From positions 26,088-90,087 of the forward strand of contig NZ_JADEXU010000009.1 in the NCBI RefSeq assembly GCF_015206895.1: a stretch of DNA of 64,000 bases, read 5' to 3'. How positions within the stretch are numbered: position 1 is the stretch's first letter; each line of letters starts with the position of its first letter. Under the pieces are notes generated by a model that worked only from the letters and a program-made list of their open reading frames with translations, had not been told where the DNA came from and did no database searches. The DNA comes from Nostoc sp. LEGE 12450 (GTDB taxonomy: Bacteria; Cyanobacteriota; Cyanobacteriia; Cyanobacteriales; Nostocaceae). A program made the position numbers and the translations under genes. Shown in pieces: positions 1 to 9,030 of the stretch.

Positions 1-3000
1 TACACCCACTAGTCCAGCACCTGTACTGAGCGTAGTCGAAGTAGCAGTGTTCTGCATTAACAAAGACAAATCAAACTTGGCAGTTGCGCCTGCTGCCGGT
101 AAAGAACTGATAGTTAAGCCAGTAAGCTCTACTTCAGGTATAGGGGCATTCTGGAGTGCAAACATCACCTGGAACAGTGGAGTATGTCTGAGATCCCGTT
201 GGGGCTGCAATGCTTCCACTAGCATTTCAAAAGGCAAATTCTGATGAGAGTATGCATCCATTGCCATTTCTCGAACGCGACCAAGTAATTCGCTAAAACT
301 GGGGTTGCCTGCCAAGTTGGTACGCATCACTAAGGTATTGACAAAAAAGCCAATTAACCCTTCTATTTCACTGCGATCGCGATTTGCGATCGGTGAACCA
401 ACCAAAACGTCATCAGATCCTGTATAACGATAAAGCAAGGTATCATAAGCTGCTAACAGCGTCATAAACAGAGTACAACCTTGCTCTTGGCTTAGTTTTA
501 CCAATCTATTAGTTAACTCAACTGATAGTACAAACTCTTGATGTGCGCCAGCGAAAGTCTGCACAGCAGGTCTGGGCCGGTCTGTGGGTAACGACAATAA
601 AGCTGGTGCATCTTTGAGTTGCTGTTGCCAGTAACTCAGATGGCTTTCCAGCACATTTCCTTGTAACCAGTTTCGTTGCCAGATGGCAAAATCTGCATAC
701 TGAATCGCTAATGGTGTTAAAGGTGATGGTCGATTTTGAGAATAAGCATTATAAAGTGCTGCTAGTTCTTGCACAAACACACCTATTGACCAAGCATCAG
801 AGACTACATGGTGCATACACATTAACAAGATGTGTTCTGTCTCATTAAGAACTACTAATGTCGCCCTAATTAATGCTTCACTAGCGAGATCAAATGGTTG
901 AATAGCTTGTTTTTGTGCTAATTGCTGTACGGCTATTTCTTGTTCGGTTGTAGATAAATGCTTGAAATCAACAGCTGAGACTGTCCAATTTGGTTGTGTT
1001 TGGATGATTTGAGTTGGTTGTCCATTAACGACGACGAAATTGGTACGTAAAGCTTCGTGGCGATAAATAATTTCTTGTAAGCTTTGCTCTAAAGCAACTT
1101 GATTGATATTTCCGACTAGACGTAAAGCTATGGGTAAATTGTATAAGGCACTGTTCGGCTCTAATTTGTCTAAAAACCACAAACGCTGTTGAGCAAATGA
1201 CAGTGGTAAGTCTGCATTTTTTGGTCTTGGTAAGGGTAAGATAGGCAGTGCAGACATATCTAAGTCCTGTTGCTGCAACTGCTCAATTGCTTGTGCTAAT
1301 TCTGCTACTGTTGCTTTGGCAAACAACTCACGCAATGGTAGTTCCACTTTGAAAATGTTGCGGATGCGTGAAACCAGTTGCGTTGCTAGTAGCGAGTGTC
1401 CTCCAAGTTCAAAGAAGTTATCATTAATGCCCACTTGCTCTACTTTCAGCACTTGCGCCCAAATTTGTGCCAGCATTTCTTCAACGGGGGTGCGCGGGGC
1501 TATATATTTGGCTTTGAGTTCGCTGTGTAAATCTGGTGCGGGTAGAACGCGGCGGTCTACCTTGCCGCTAGGAGTTAATGGCAACGACTCCAATATCACA
1601 AAAGCATTGGGTATCATGTACTCTGGCAGCTTTGCTTTGAGAAATTGCCGCAGTTCATTGATTGAGAGTATACAGTGCTGATGCGGCACTACGTAGGCGA
1701 CTAAACGCTTACTTCGACTCCGCTCAGTACAAGTATCAACTGGGGTATCTTCGCGGGCGATGACACAAACTGCTTGTACATCACTATGTTGGCCTAATAC
1801 TGCTTCAATTTCGCCCAACTCAATGCGAAAACCACGTATTTTTACTTGGTTATCGATACGACTCAAGTATTCAATGTTGCCATCTGTTAAATAGCGTACT
1901 AAATCCCCAGTTTTATATAATCTACTCTCTCCTATCTCATCGAACGGGTTTAAAATGAACTTCTCTTGTGTCAACTCTGGACGATTGAGGTAGCCCTTAG
2001 CTAGGGAAACACCACCGATGTACAACTCTCCTGGGACACCAATAGGTACAGGCTGTAAATATTTATCTAAAATATAAGTTTGTGTATTTGCAATTGGCTT
2101 TCCAATCGGAGGAAGTAACGGCCAATTTTCCACTGGCTCAGTCAGTCTAAAAGTAGTAACCACATGACTTTCCGATGGCCCATAATGATTGTGCAATGTA
2201 GAATCACTAAGTTTGTCCAACCATTGAGAAATCGCCGGAGTAATCTGCAATTGTTCCCCAGCAGTAATAATTTCCCTCGGATGACTATTAACTAACTCAC
2301 TATCAATAGCGACTTCAGCTAGTTGCTGTAAAACAACAAAGGGAACAAAAAGCCTCTCAATAGCTTTTTCTTCGAGGAAACCTAACAAAGCTACTGGATC
2401 TCGGCGTAGTTCCTCCGCAATTAAGAACAATGTGCCTCCCGAAAACCAGGTAGTGAATATTTCTTGGAAGGAGACATCAAAGCTAATAGGGGCAAATTGC
2501 AGGGTTTTTGCTCCAGTAGAAATTGTATTATTTTGAAGTTGCCACAGAATCAGATTGCAAAGAGCAAGCTGATTAAGGGCTACACCTTTAGGTTTACCCG
2601 TAGAACCAGAGGTATAAATTATATAAGCTAAATTATTCGTTTGTACACTAGTAATGGTATTGTGCTGACTTGAGTTAGAAATTGCCTGCAAGTCAGTATC
2701 TAAGCAAACAAGATGTGCTTGATGCTCAGGCAGTCTCTCAAGGAGTCGCTGCTGGGTCAGTAGCACTGAAACTTGAGCATCTTCAAGCATGAAACTCAGG
2801 CGCTCGCTGGGATACTCTGGGTCAAGTGGCAGATAAGCCCCACCTGCCTTGAGAATTCCCAACAATGCCACTACCATTTCTAATGAACGCTCCACACATA
2901 AACCGACCAGCACATCGGCTTTCACACCCAAAGACTGCAAGTAATGTGCCAACTGGTTAGTGCGACAGTTCAATTGGTGGTAAGTCAGTTGTTGATTTTC

Positions 3001-4662
3001 AAACACCACTGCTATAGCATCTGGTGTAAGCTCCACCTGCTCCTCAAACAACTCATGAATACACTTATCAAGGGGATAGTCAGTTTGAGTATCGTTCCAC
3101 TCGACAAGTAACTTTCGTTGTTCCGGTTTTGTCAGCAGGGGCAATTGCGAAATTTGCTCTTTGGGATTAGCAACAATGCCTTCTAGCAAAGTTACAAAAT
3201 GACCCGCCATCCGCTCGATAGTGCCTGGATCAAACAAGTCGGTGTTGTACTCCCACGTACTAACTAGTCCAGTGCTAGTATTTTCCATAAATAAAGTCAA
3301 ATCAAACTTAGCAGTTGTCCTTTCTGTCATTAATGGACTGACAGTTAACCCAGTCAGATCCACTTGAGATATGGAAGCATTCTGGAGGAGAAACATCACC
3401 TGAAACAACGGTGTATGGCTGAGATCCCGTTCTGGCTGCAATGCTTTTACCAACTCCTCAAAAGGCAGGTCTGAATGAGCGTAAGCTTGCGACATCAGTT
3501 GACGCACTCGACTTAGCAACTGCTTAAAACTGGGATTACCTGATAAATCGGTACGTAGCACTAAAGTATTGACAAAAAAGCCAATCAAGTCTTCAGTTTC
3601 TAAGCGATCGCGGTTAGCAATGGGCGTACCCACTAAAATGTCATCAGAGTCTGTATAGCGATAAAGTAAGGTAACAAATGCTGTAAACAGCGTCGTGAAC
3701 AGGGTGGCTTTTTCTTGCTTACTAAAATTGGCAAGTGCTTCACTCAGTTCAATTGAAAGTTTTATATGTTGACGCGCTCCTCGGAAAGTTTGAATGGCTG
3801 GTCTAGGTCGGTCTGTGGGTAATTCTAGTAGGCTAGGAGCGTTTTTGAGTAGTTGCTGCCAGTAGTTAAGCTGCGTTTGGAGTACCTCTGTTTGCAACCA
3901 CTGCCGTTGCCAAATAGCAAAGTCGCCATACTGAATTTGTAGCTCAGGTAACTCTGGGGACAAGTTATTGCACAGAGCTGAGTAAATGGTTGCTAACTCC
4001 CGCATCAATACGCCCACTGACCAAGCATCGAAGACAATGTGGTGTAACGTTAGTAACAAGACGTGTTCTAGCTCTGTGAGTTTAAGCACAGAAGCTCGGA
4101 TTAAACCAGAGTTAGCGAGGTCAAAGGGTCGAATAGCTTCTGCCGTGGCTAATTGCTGGCAAGCGATTTCTTTTTCACTTTCAGGTAGCTCTGTTAGGTC
4201 TACTACTGACAAATTTAAGGTTAAGCTTTCAGCAACTACCTGAATTGGTTGCTCGTTAAAGGTTCGGAAGTTGGTACGTAAGGCTTCGTGGCGAGCAATA
4301 ATTTTGTTGAGGCTTTGCTCTAGTGCCACGACGTTTAGATTACCACGAAGTCGTAGAGCTGCTTGTTCGTTGTAGAAGGGGTTATTTGGTTCTAACTGGT
4401 TCAATAACCAGATTTGTTCTTGGCCAAAAGACAGAGGTAAGTTCTGAGTGCGATCGGCTTTGATCGGGGGGAAATTAGTATCAGTGGCGATTTCATTCTT
4501 CTGGTGCAGCCACAAAATAAGTTCTGCTTTATTCTTAACTAATAAGTCACGAGTTTCTGCTGTTAATACTCCCTTTGGAGCATTAGCACGCAACTGTTCA
4601 CCTTCAACCCACAATTTCACACCTTGCTGAGAAAGTTCAGCTACAAATTGTTTGATATTCAT
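1..4662 (-). CDS. Non-ribosomal peptide synthetase, Pro-type first module (partial, runs off left edge)
   Basis: The frame is open from ATG 4662 to base 1 (1554 codons, no stop), so the gene continues outside the window. Order seen: TubC-like N-terminal docking segment (about 1-55), condensation domain (HHIVFDAWS near 207), adenylation domain (YTSGSTGKPKG near 687, SGKVDRR near 1034), carrier domain (FFELGGHSLLAT near 1083), and a second condensation domain (HHVVSDAWS near 1287), cut off. The pocket residues I read by alignment to GrsA are D-V-Q-F-I-A-H-V-V plus the A10 Lys, which fits the Pro (or 4-methyl-Pro) code. It is the fourth gene of the operon, 78 bases after the second PKS. The docking segment suggests it takes the chain from that PKS. 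Specificity is inferred by eye. Confidence 0.93.
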   Translation of the reverse strand, partial: MNIKQFVAELSQQGVKLWVEGEQLRANAPKGVLTAETRDLLVKNKAELILWLHQKNEIATDTNFPPIKADRTQNLPLSFGQEQIWLLNQLEPNNPFYNEQAALRLRGNLNVVALEQSLNKIIARHEALRTNFRTFNEQPIQVVAESLTLNLSVVDLTELPESEKEIACQQLATAEAIRPFDLANSGLIRASVLKLTELEHVLLLTLHHIVFDAWSVGVLMRELATIYSALCNNLSPELPELQIQYGDFAIWQRQWLQTEVLQTQLNYWQQLLKNAPSLLELPTDRPRPAIQTFRGARQHIKLSIELSEALANFSKQEKATLFTTLFTAFVTLLYRYTDSDDILVGTPIANRDRLETEDLIGFFVNTLVLRTDLSGNPSFKQLLSRVRQLMSQAYAHSDLPFEELVKALQPERDLSHTPLFQVMFLLQNASISQVDLTGLTVSPLMTERTTAKFDLTLFMENTSTGLVSTWEYNTDLFDPGTIERMAGHFVTLLEGIVANPKEQISQLPLLTKPEQRKLLVEWNDTQTDYPLDKCIHELFEEQVELTPDAIAVVFENQQLTYHQLNCRTNQLAHYLQSLGVKADVLVGLCVERSLEMVVALLGILKAGGAYLPLDPEYPSERLSFMLEDAQVSVLLTQQRLLERLPEHQAHLVCLDTDLQAISNSSQHNTITSVQTNNLAYIIYTSGSTGKPKGVALNQLALCNLILWQLQNNTISTGAKTLQFAPISFDVSFQEIFTTWFSGGTLFLIAEELRRDPVALLGFLEEKAIERLFVPFVVLQQLAEVAIDSELVNSHPREIITAGEQLQITPAISQWLDKLSDSTLHNHYGPSESHVVTTFRLTEPVENWPLLPPIGKPIANTQTYILDKYLQPVPIGVPGELYIGGVSLAKGYLNRPELTQEKFILNPFDEIGESRLYKTGDLVRYLTDGNIEYLSRIDNQVKIRGFRIELGEIEAVLGQHSDVQAVCVIAREDTPVDTCTERSRSKRLVAYVVPHQHCILSINELRQFLKAKLPEYMIPNAFVILESLPLTPSGKVDRRVLPAPDLHSELKAKYIAPRTPVEEMLAQIWAQVLKVEQVGINDNFFELGGHSLLATQLVSRIRNIFKVELPLRELFAKATVAELAQAIEQLQQQDLDMSALPILPLPRPKNADLPLSFAQQRLWFLDKLEPNSALYNLPIALRLVGNINQVALEQSLQEIIYRHEALRTNFVVVNGQPTQIIQTQPNWTVSAVDFKHLSTTEQEIAVQQLAQKQAIQPFDLASEALIRATLVVLNETEHILLMCMHHVVSDAWSIGVFVQELAALYNAYSQNRPSPLTPLAIQYADFAIWQRNWLQGNVLESHLSYWQQQLKDAPALLSLPTDRPRPAVQTFAGAHQEFVLSVELTNRLVKLSQEQGCTLFMTLLAAYDTLLYRYTGSDDVLVGSPIANRDRSEIEGLIGFFVNTLVMRTNLAGNPSFSELLGRVREMAMDAYSHQNLPFEMLVEALQPQRDLRHTPLFQVMFALQNAPIPEVELTGLTISSLPAAGATAKFDLSLLMQNTATSTTLSTGAGLVGV
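22..43. repeat. Short interspersed repeat, copy in NRPS C domain
   Basis: TGTACTGAGCGTAGTCGAAG core. It lies in frame in the second condensation domain of the partial NRPS and codes an extra Ser/Thr-rich stretch that the equivalent domains lack. Confidence 0.7.
1709..1735. repeat. Short interspersed repeat, copy in A-domain loop
   Basis: Reads ACTTCGACTCCGCTCAGTAC in the core. It sits in frame between A8 and A9 of the Pro adenylation domain, coding TCTERSRS just before KRLVAYVVP. Confidence 0.75.
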
Positions 4663-4688
4663 ATAATTATTACCTTCATACTGTCAAC

Positions 4689-4716
4689 TAATTCGTAATT
4701 CGTAATTCGTAATTCA
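4689..4716. repeat. Heptamer tandem repeat (TAATTCG)x4
   Basis: Three exact TAATTCG units and a fourth ending in A, between the second PKS and the last NRPS gene. This is the short tandem heptamer type common in Nostoc intergenic regions. A similar partial run follows the last gene of the window near 63904. Confidence 0.85.
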
Positions 4717-4740
4717 TAGTTAATAACTATTTGATATCGA

Positions 4741-7700
4741 TCATATTGCTATTTCTTCTCTATCAATTGCACCTAGGTTTATATCTGGTTCTGGTTGTTT
4801 TTCTAGCTTTAGTGCTATTTCAGCTATTGTGGGAGACTCAAACAAACTTGCTAGAGATAATTTGATATAAAAAATATTTCGTAATCGGGACAAAACCTGA
4901 ACAGCTACTAAAGAATCTCCTCCCAATTCAAAAAAGTTATCATTGATTCCCACTTGATTGATTCCCAAGAATTCTTGCCAGATATCAGCAATTTTTTGCT
5001 CAATTTCATCGCGAGGAGCTATATATGAATTTGGCAAATCGGGTCTTGAGTGGAGTGCAGATAATTTTTCTTGCTGAAAATTATCCGGCTTTCTTTGTAA
5101 TGAAAGCTGTGATTTTTGGTCAGTCTCTTTTTGTCCAAACTTTGTGCTAAACGCGACTGGTATAGAAGCTTGAGCCATAATAATCTTATGCTCAAATGCT
5201 TCAGTTTCTGGAAAAGCAGCAACTTGGACAAAATCTTGAGCGCGTAATGCTTCAAACCACTCATTTTTGATAATAAAAGGCTGACCTGGGCTGCGTCTAT
5301 TATCATCTAAAAGTTTCAACAGCAGACCCCAAGTGATATCAAAGTCTATTTTCGGCTGAGTAATTTCCCACACTAATAGGAAACCGCCAGGAGCTAATAA
5401 AGAGCGTACATGGTGGAGTGTTTGATCTATGTTCCGAGTTGCGTGCAACACATTAGAGGCGATGATGATATCAAAGCTACACTTTTCAAATCCTTGCTCA
5501 GTTGGAGACTTGTCTATATCTAGTAATCGATATTCAACAAATGGATAGTCCTTAAATTTCTGTTGGGCTTTAGTCAGGAAGCCGCTACCAATATCAGTAA
5601 AAGTATAGTTGGTTTGTTTTGAAGGCAACACAGGTAGTAAAGCTTGCGTAGACATACCAGTACCCGCGCCGATTTCCAGAACTCTCAGGTGAACCGATGA
5701 TGACAATGACTTGACCAGTTGTTCTAGGCTTGAGCGCAAGATAGAGTTGTAGTAATTTAGTAATGCCAATTCTGAATTTGAACCGTTGTTTTCTTCTTGA
5801 TAAATCAGTTCATTGAAAAACTCTAAGGGTTCTTGTTCACCAACAATAACGGCAGCTAAATTTTCACCACAACGCTGCACTAAATCTACTGTTAGAGATT
5901 TAGCAGCCATTCTCACTCTGACTTCTTCTAAAAGTTCATGAATCAAATCTTGCGAACATGGCACTAATCCAGTAAATAACCCCTCCTGTTGCTGTAGTTG
6001 TCCTTGCTCCACTAATATTTGCAACCATCTACACACTAATTGTTGATAACGGGGAGTTATATGGCATTGGGTCAACAAATTCTCCAAAGAATACTTTTCT
6101 TCGGAATTCTTAAAAGCCCCTAATTGCTTGAATGCAGAGTTGATGTAGGCTGTACATAAACGATCCAACCACTGTCTGTTCTCTTGATATGTTAACTCGT
6201 TGAGTTCTCCATTTCTAACACTTGCTTGATTCTGGCCTGCTTCTATGAGCGATGTCCACAATTGTGATGTTGTGGGTAAGGTTTGCAACTGCCCCCAAGC
6301 TGTTTTTTGTGGGGGATCAATCCAATAACGTTGGCGCTCAAAGGGATAAGTCGGTAAGGGAAGACGATAATATTCCTCCTGACTATAGAATCCAAACCAA
6401 TCTATATTGACTCCAGCCAGCCAGAGTTGACCTAATGTATTGAATAAAATACGAGTATCGGATTGCTTGTCTTGAGGATGACGTACCGAAGTCAACACCG
6501 TTTGTGCGGCTGCTTTCTCTGGATGCCTTTTAGCTAATGTAGTCAGTGTGTGTCCTGGCCCCACTTCTAGTAAGATTTGCTCAGGTGTTGCCAATAATTT
6601 CTCTACACCTTGGGCAAAAAGCACTGTGGAACGCAGATGTTGAGCGTAATAGTCAGGATTTGTGGCTTGTGTGACTGTAATCCATGTACCAGTCAGGTTG
6701 GAAATATAAGGAAGTTTTGGGGGATTTAAGGTAACTTGTTTTACTCGTTCTGCAAATGCGTTTAAGATTGGTCCCATCATTTGCGAATGAAAAGCATGGG
6801 AAGTATGCAGACGGCGACATTCAATCCCTTGAGTAGCTAGCTGATTTTGTAGTGCCTCTATTGCTGCTATAGAACCGGAAACCACGCACTGCAAGGGTTG
6901 ATTAATCGCTGCAACAGAAAGTTCCGATCCTAATAGGGATTTTACTTTCTCTGCCGGCAGGGGAACAGAAAGCATTGCCCCACTAGGAAGTTGCTGCATC
7001 ATCTGTCCGCGTGCTGCTACTAGAGATAAAGCATCTTCTAGGGAAAAAACTCCTGCTAGAGTTGCTGCTACATACTCGCCAATACTATGACCGATCGCAG
7101 CTTGTGGCTCCACTCCATAAGACTGCCATAATTTAGCTAGGGCGTATTCAATTACAAAAATAGCAGGTTGAGCAACGGCTGTTTGTTGAAGTTGCTGCAA
7201 TGCCTCATCAATCTTTTCGTCACTGGGGTAAAGAATATGACGTAAATCTTTCCCTAGTAAGGGTTTAAGAACTTCTGAGCAATAATCAACTTGTTCTTTA
7301 AATACTGTCTCAGTTTCGTAAATTTCCCGCGCCATATTGACATACTGAGAACCTTGACCGGGAAACATAAAGACAACAGGTCGTTCTGTAATCTCTGTAT
7401 AATTGGTAAAAACTTGTTGAGCTGCTAAACTACTGAGATTTTTGACAGCATCTTCTAAGTCTTGACAAATTAACATCCGTCGATGATTAAAACCCCGGCG
7501 ACCACTATTGAGGGTATAAGCTACATCGCCTAAGTTGAGTTCTGGATGCTCTTTTAAATGCGTGATTAAATTATTTGTCGCCTTCTCCAGTGCAGTTGCA
7601 GTCTTAGCAGAAAGTACCAAAAGTTGATAATTTCTCCCCTGCTCCCCTGCTCCCTGGTCACTGAGCGTAGCCGAAGTGCTGCTCCCCTGCTCTAACAAAG

Positions 7701-9027
7701 GAGTTTCTTCCAAAATCACATGAGCATTCGTCCCCCCCATACCAAAAGAACTAACTCCAGCACGGCGAGGGGTGTCATTTGTTTTCCATTCAGTCAGGGT
7801 TGTATTGACGTAAAAAGGACTGTTAGCAAAATCAATTTTGGGATTAGGTGTCTCGAAGTGCAAACTAGGAGGCAGCATTTGATGTTCCAGTGCTAATGCA
7901 GTCTTAATCAAACCTGTGACACCTGCTGCTGTATCCAAATGTCCAAAGTTGGTTTTTACTGAACCAATAGCACAGAAGCCTTTTTTATCAGTACTTTCAG
8001 TAAAAGCTTGAGTTAAAGCTGCGATTTCAATCGGATCTCCTAAAGGTGTAGCGGTGCCATGAGCTTCAATATAAGAAATTGTTTCGGCATCTACACCAGC
8101 TATAGCTTGAGCCTCGCTAATGACTGCTGCTTGACCACTGATACTGGGAGCAGTGTAGCCGACTTTCATTGCACCATCATTATTGATCGCCGAGCCTTTA
8201 ATAATTGCATGGATGTGGTCGCGATCGCTTATTGCATCCTTTAATCTTTTCAATACCACAATCCCAGCACCGCTACCGGCAAGAGTTCCTTGTGCTTGAG
8301 CATCAAAAACACGGCAGTGTCCATCAGGAGAAAGAATCATTTCCTCTTGATACAAGTAACCTCTTTTTTGGGGAATGCTGATAGAAACTCCACCAGCTAA
8401 AGCCATATCACATTCACCATTTAATAGGCTTTGACAAGCTAAATGAACAGCAACTAAAGAAGTAGAACAGGCAGTTTGTACATTCACGGCTGGCCCTGTC
8501 AAGTTGAGTTTATAAGCAACTCGTGACGGCAAAAAATCTTTATCGTTGGAAATTCCCAATTGGAGAAGGCTAAATGTCTCTAATAATTGATGATGAGGAT
8601 AGAGATTATTGAGCAAATAACTATTTATCCCCACACCACCATAAACCCCTATTAAACCGTTGTAAGTTTGTGGCTCATAACCAGCTTTTTCTACTGCTTC
8701 CCAAGCTAATTCTAAAAATAGGCGTTGTTGTGGATCTATTAACTCAGCTTCTTTCGCACTATAAGTAAAGAAATTTGCATCAAACAATTCAATATCTGAT
8801 AAAGCAGCACTAGCTTTCACGTAATTAGAATTACTCAGCAAATCTAGAGAAACACCAGAATTTATCAATTCTTCATCTGTCAGCCAGGAGATAGACTCTA
8901 CACCATCACGTAGATTTTGCCAAAAAGATTCAATATCTTTTGCTCCTGGAAAGCGCCCAGCAGTAGAAATTATTGCTATCTCAGAATTGTTTAAATCATT
9001 ATTGTTATTAACTGAATCTAATTTCAT
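4741..9027 (-). CDS. Type I polyketide synthase, KS-AT-cMT-ACP (no reductive domains)
   Basis: 1428 residues. KS with the active Cys in TACSTSLVA near 185; AT with GHSIGEY near 647 and HAFHS near 743, the pattern of malonyl-CoA-specific ATs; a C-methyltransferase with LEIGAGTG near 1118; ACP with FFELGGDSL near 1371. No KR, DH or ER is present, so one malonyl unit should be added, alpha-methylated from SAM and left as a beta-ketone. It begins 3 bases after the Phe-terminating NRPS and precedes the Pro NRPS, so the expected unit is a Phe-derived 4-amino-2-methyl-3-oxo acid. A repeat of the TACTGAGCG family and a CTCCCCTG run enlarge the KS-AT linker (7630-7692). Domain calls are seen; the product is inferred. 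Confidence 0.95.
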   Translation of the reverse strand: MKLDSVNNNNDLNNSEIAIISTAGRFPGAKDIESFWQNLRDGVESISWLTDEELINSGVSLDLLSNSNYVKASAALSDIELFDANFFTYSAKEAELIDPQQRLFLELAWEAVEKAGYEPQTYNGLIGVYGGVGINSYLLNNLYPHHQLLETFSLLQLGISNDKDFLPSRVAYKLNLTGPAVNVQTACSTSLVAVHLACQSLLNGECDMALAGGVSISIPQKRGYLYQEEMILSPDGHCRVFDAQAQGTLAGSGAGIVVLKRLKDAISDRDHIHAIIKGSAINNDGAMKVGYTAPSISGQAAVISEAQAIAGVDAETISYIEAHGTATPLGDPIEIAALTQAFTESTDKKGFCAIGSVKTNFGHLDTAAGVTGLIKTALALEHQMLPPSLHFETPNPKIDFANSPFYVNTTLTEWKTNDTPRRAGVSSFGMGGTNAHVILEETPLLEQGSSTSATLSDQGAGEQGRNYQLLVLSAKTATALEKATNNLITHLKEHPELNLGDVAYTLNSGRRGFNHRRMLICQDLEDAVKNLSSLAAQQVFTNYTEITERPVVFMFPGQGSQYVNMAREIYETETVFKEQVDYCSEVLKPLLGKDLRHILYPSDEKIDEALQQLQQTAVAQPAIFVIEYALAKLWQSYGVEPQAAIGHSIGEYVAATLAGVFSLEDALSLVAARGQMMQQLPSGAMLSVPLPAEKVKSLLGSELSVAAINQPLQCVVSGSIAAIEALQNQLATQGIECRRLHTSHAFHSQMMGPILNAFAERVKQVTLNPPKLPYISNLTGTWITVTQATNPDYYAQHLRSTVLFAQGVEKLLATPEQILLEVGPGHTLTTLAKRHPEKAAAQTVLTSVRHPQDKQSDTRILFNTLGQLWLAGVNIDWFGFYSQEEYYRLPLPTYPFERQRYWIDPPQKTAWGQLQTLPTTSQLWTSLIEAGQNQASVRNGELNELTYQENRQWLDRLCTAYINSAFKQLGAFKNSEEKYSLENLLTQCHITPRYQQLVCRWLQILVEQGQLQQQEGLFTGLVPCSQDLIHELLEEVRVRMAAKSLTVDLVQRCGENLAAVIVGEQEPLEFFNELIYQEENNGSNSELALLNYYNSILRSSLEQLVKSLSSSVHLRVLEIGAGTGMSTQALLPVLPSKQTNYTFTDIGSGFLTKAQQKFKDYPFVEYRLLDIDKSPTEQGFEKCSFDIIIASNVLHATRNIDQTLHHVRSLLAPGGFLLVWEITQPKIDFDITWGLLLKLLDDNRRSPGQPFIIKNEWFEALRAQDFVQVAAFPETEAFEHKIIMAQASIPVAFSTKFGQKETDQKSQLSLQRKPDNFQQEKLSALHSRPDLPNSYIAPRDEIEQKIADIWQEFLGINQVGINDNFFELGGDSLVAVQVLSRLRNIFYIKLSLASLFESPTIAEIALKLEKQPEPDINLGAIDREEIAI
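7660..7678. repeat. Short interspersed repeat, copy in KS-AT linker
   Basis: ACTGAGCGTAGCCGAAGTG next to CTCCCCTG tandem copies, in frame in the linker between KS and AT of the second PKS. Confidence 0.7.
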
Positions 9028-9030
9028 CTT

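Noticed and set aside
4689..4716. Start of a CRISPR array
   Set aside because: Units are 7 bases with no spacers; a simple tandem heptamer.
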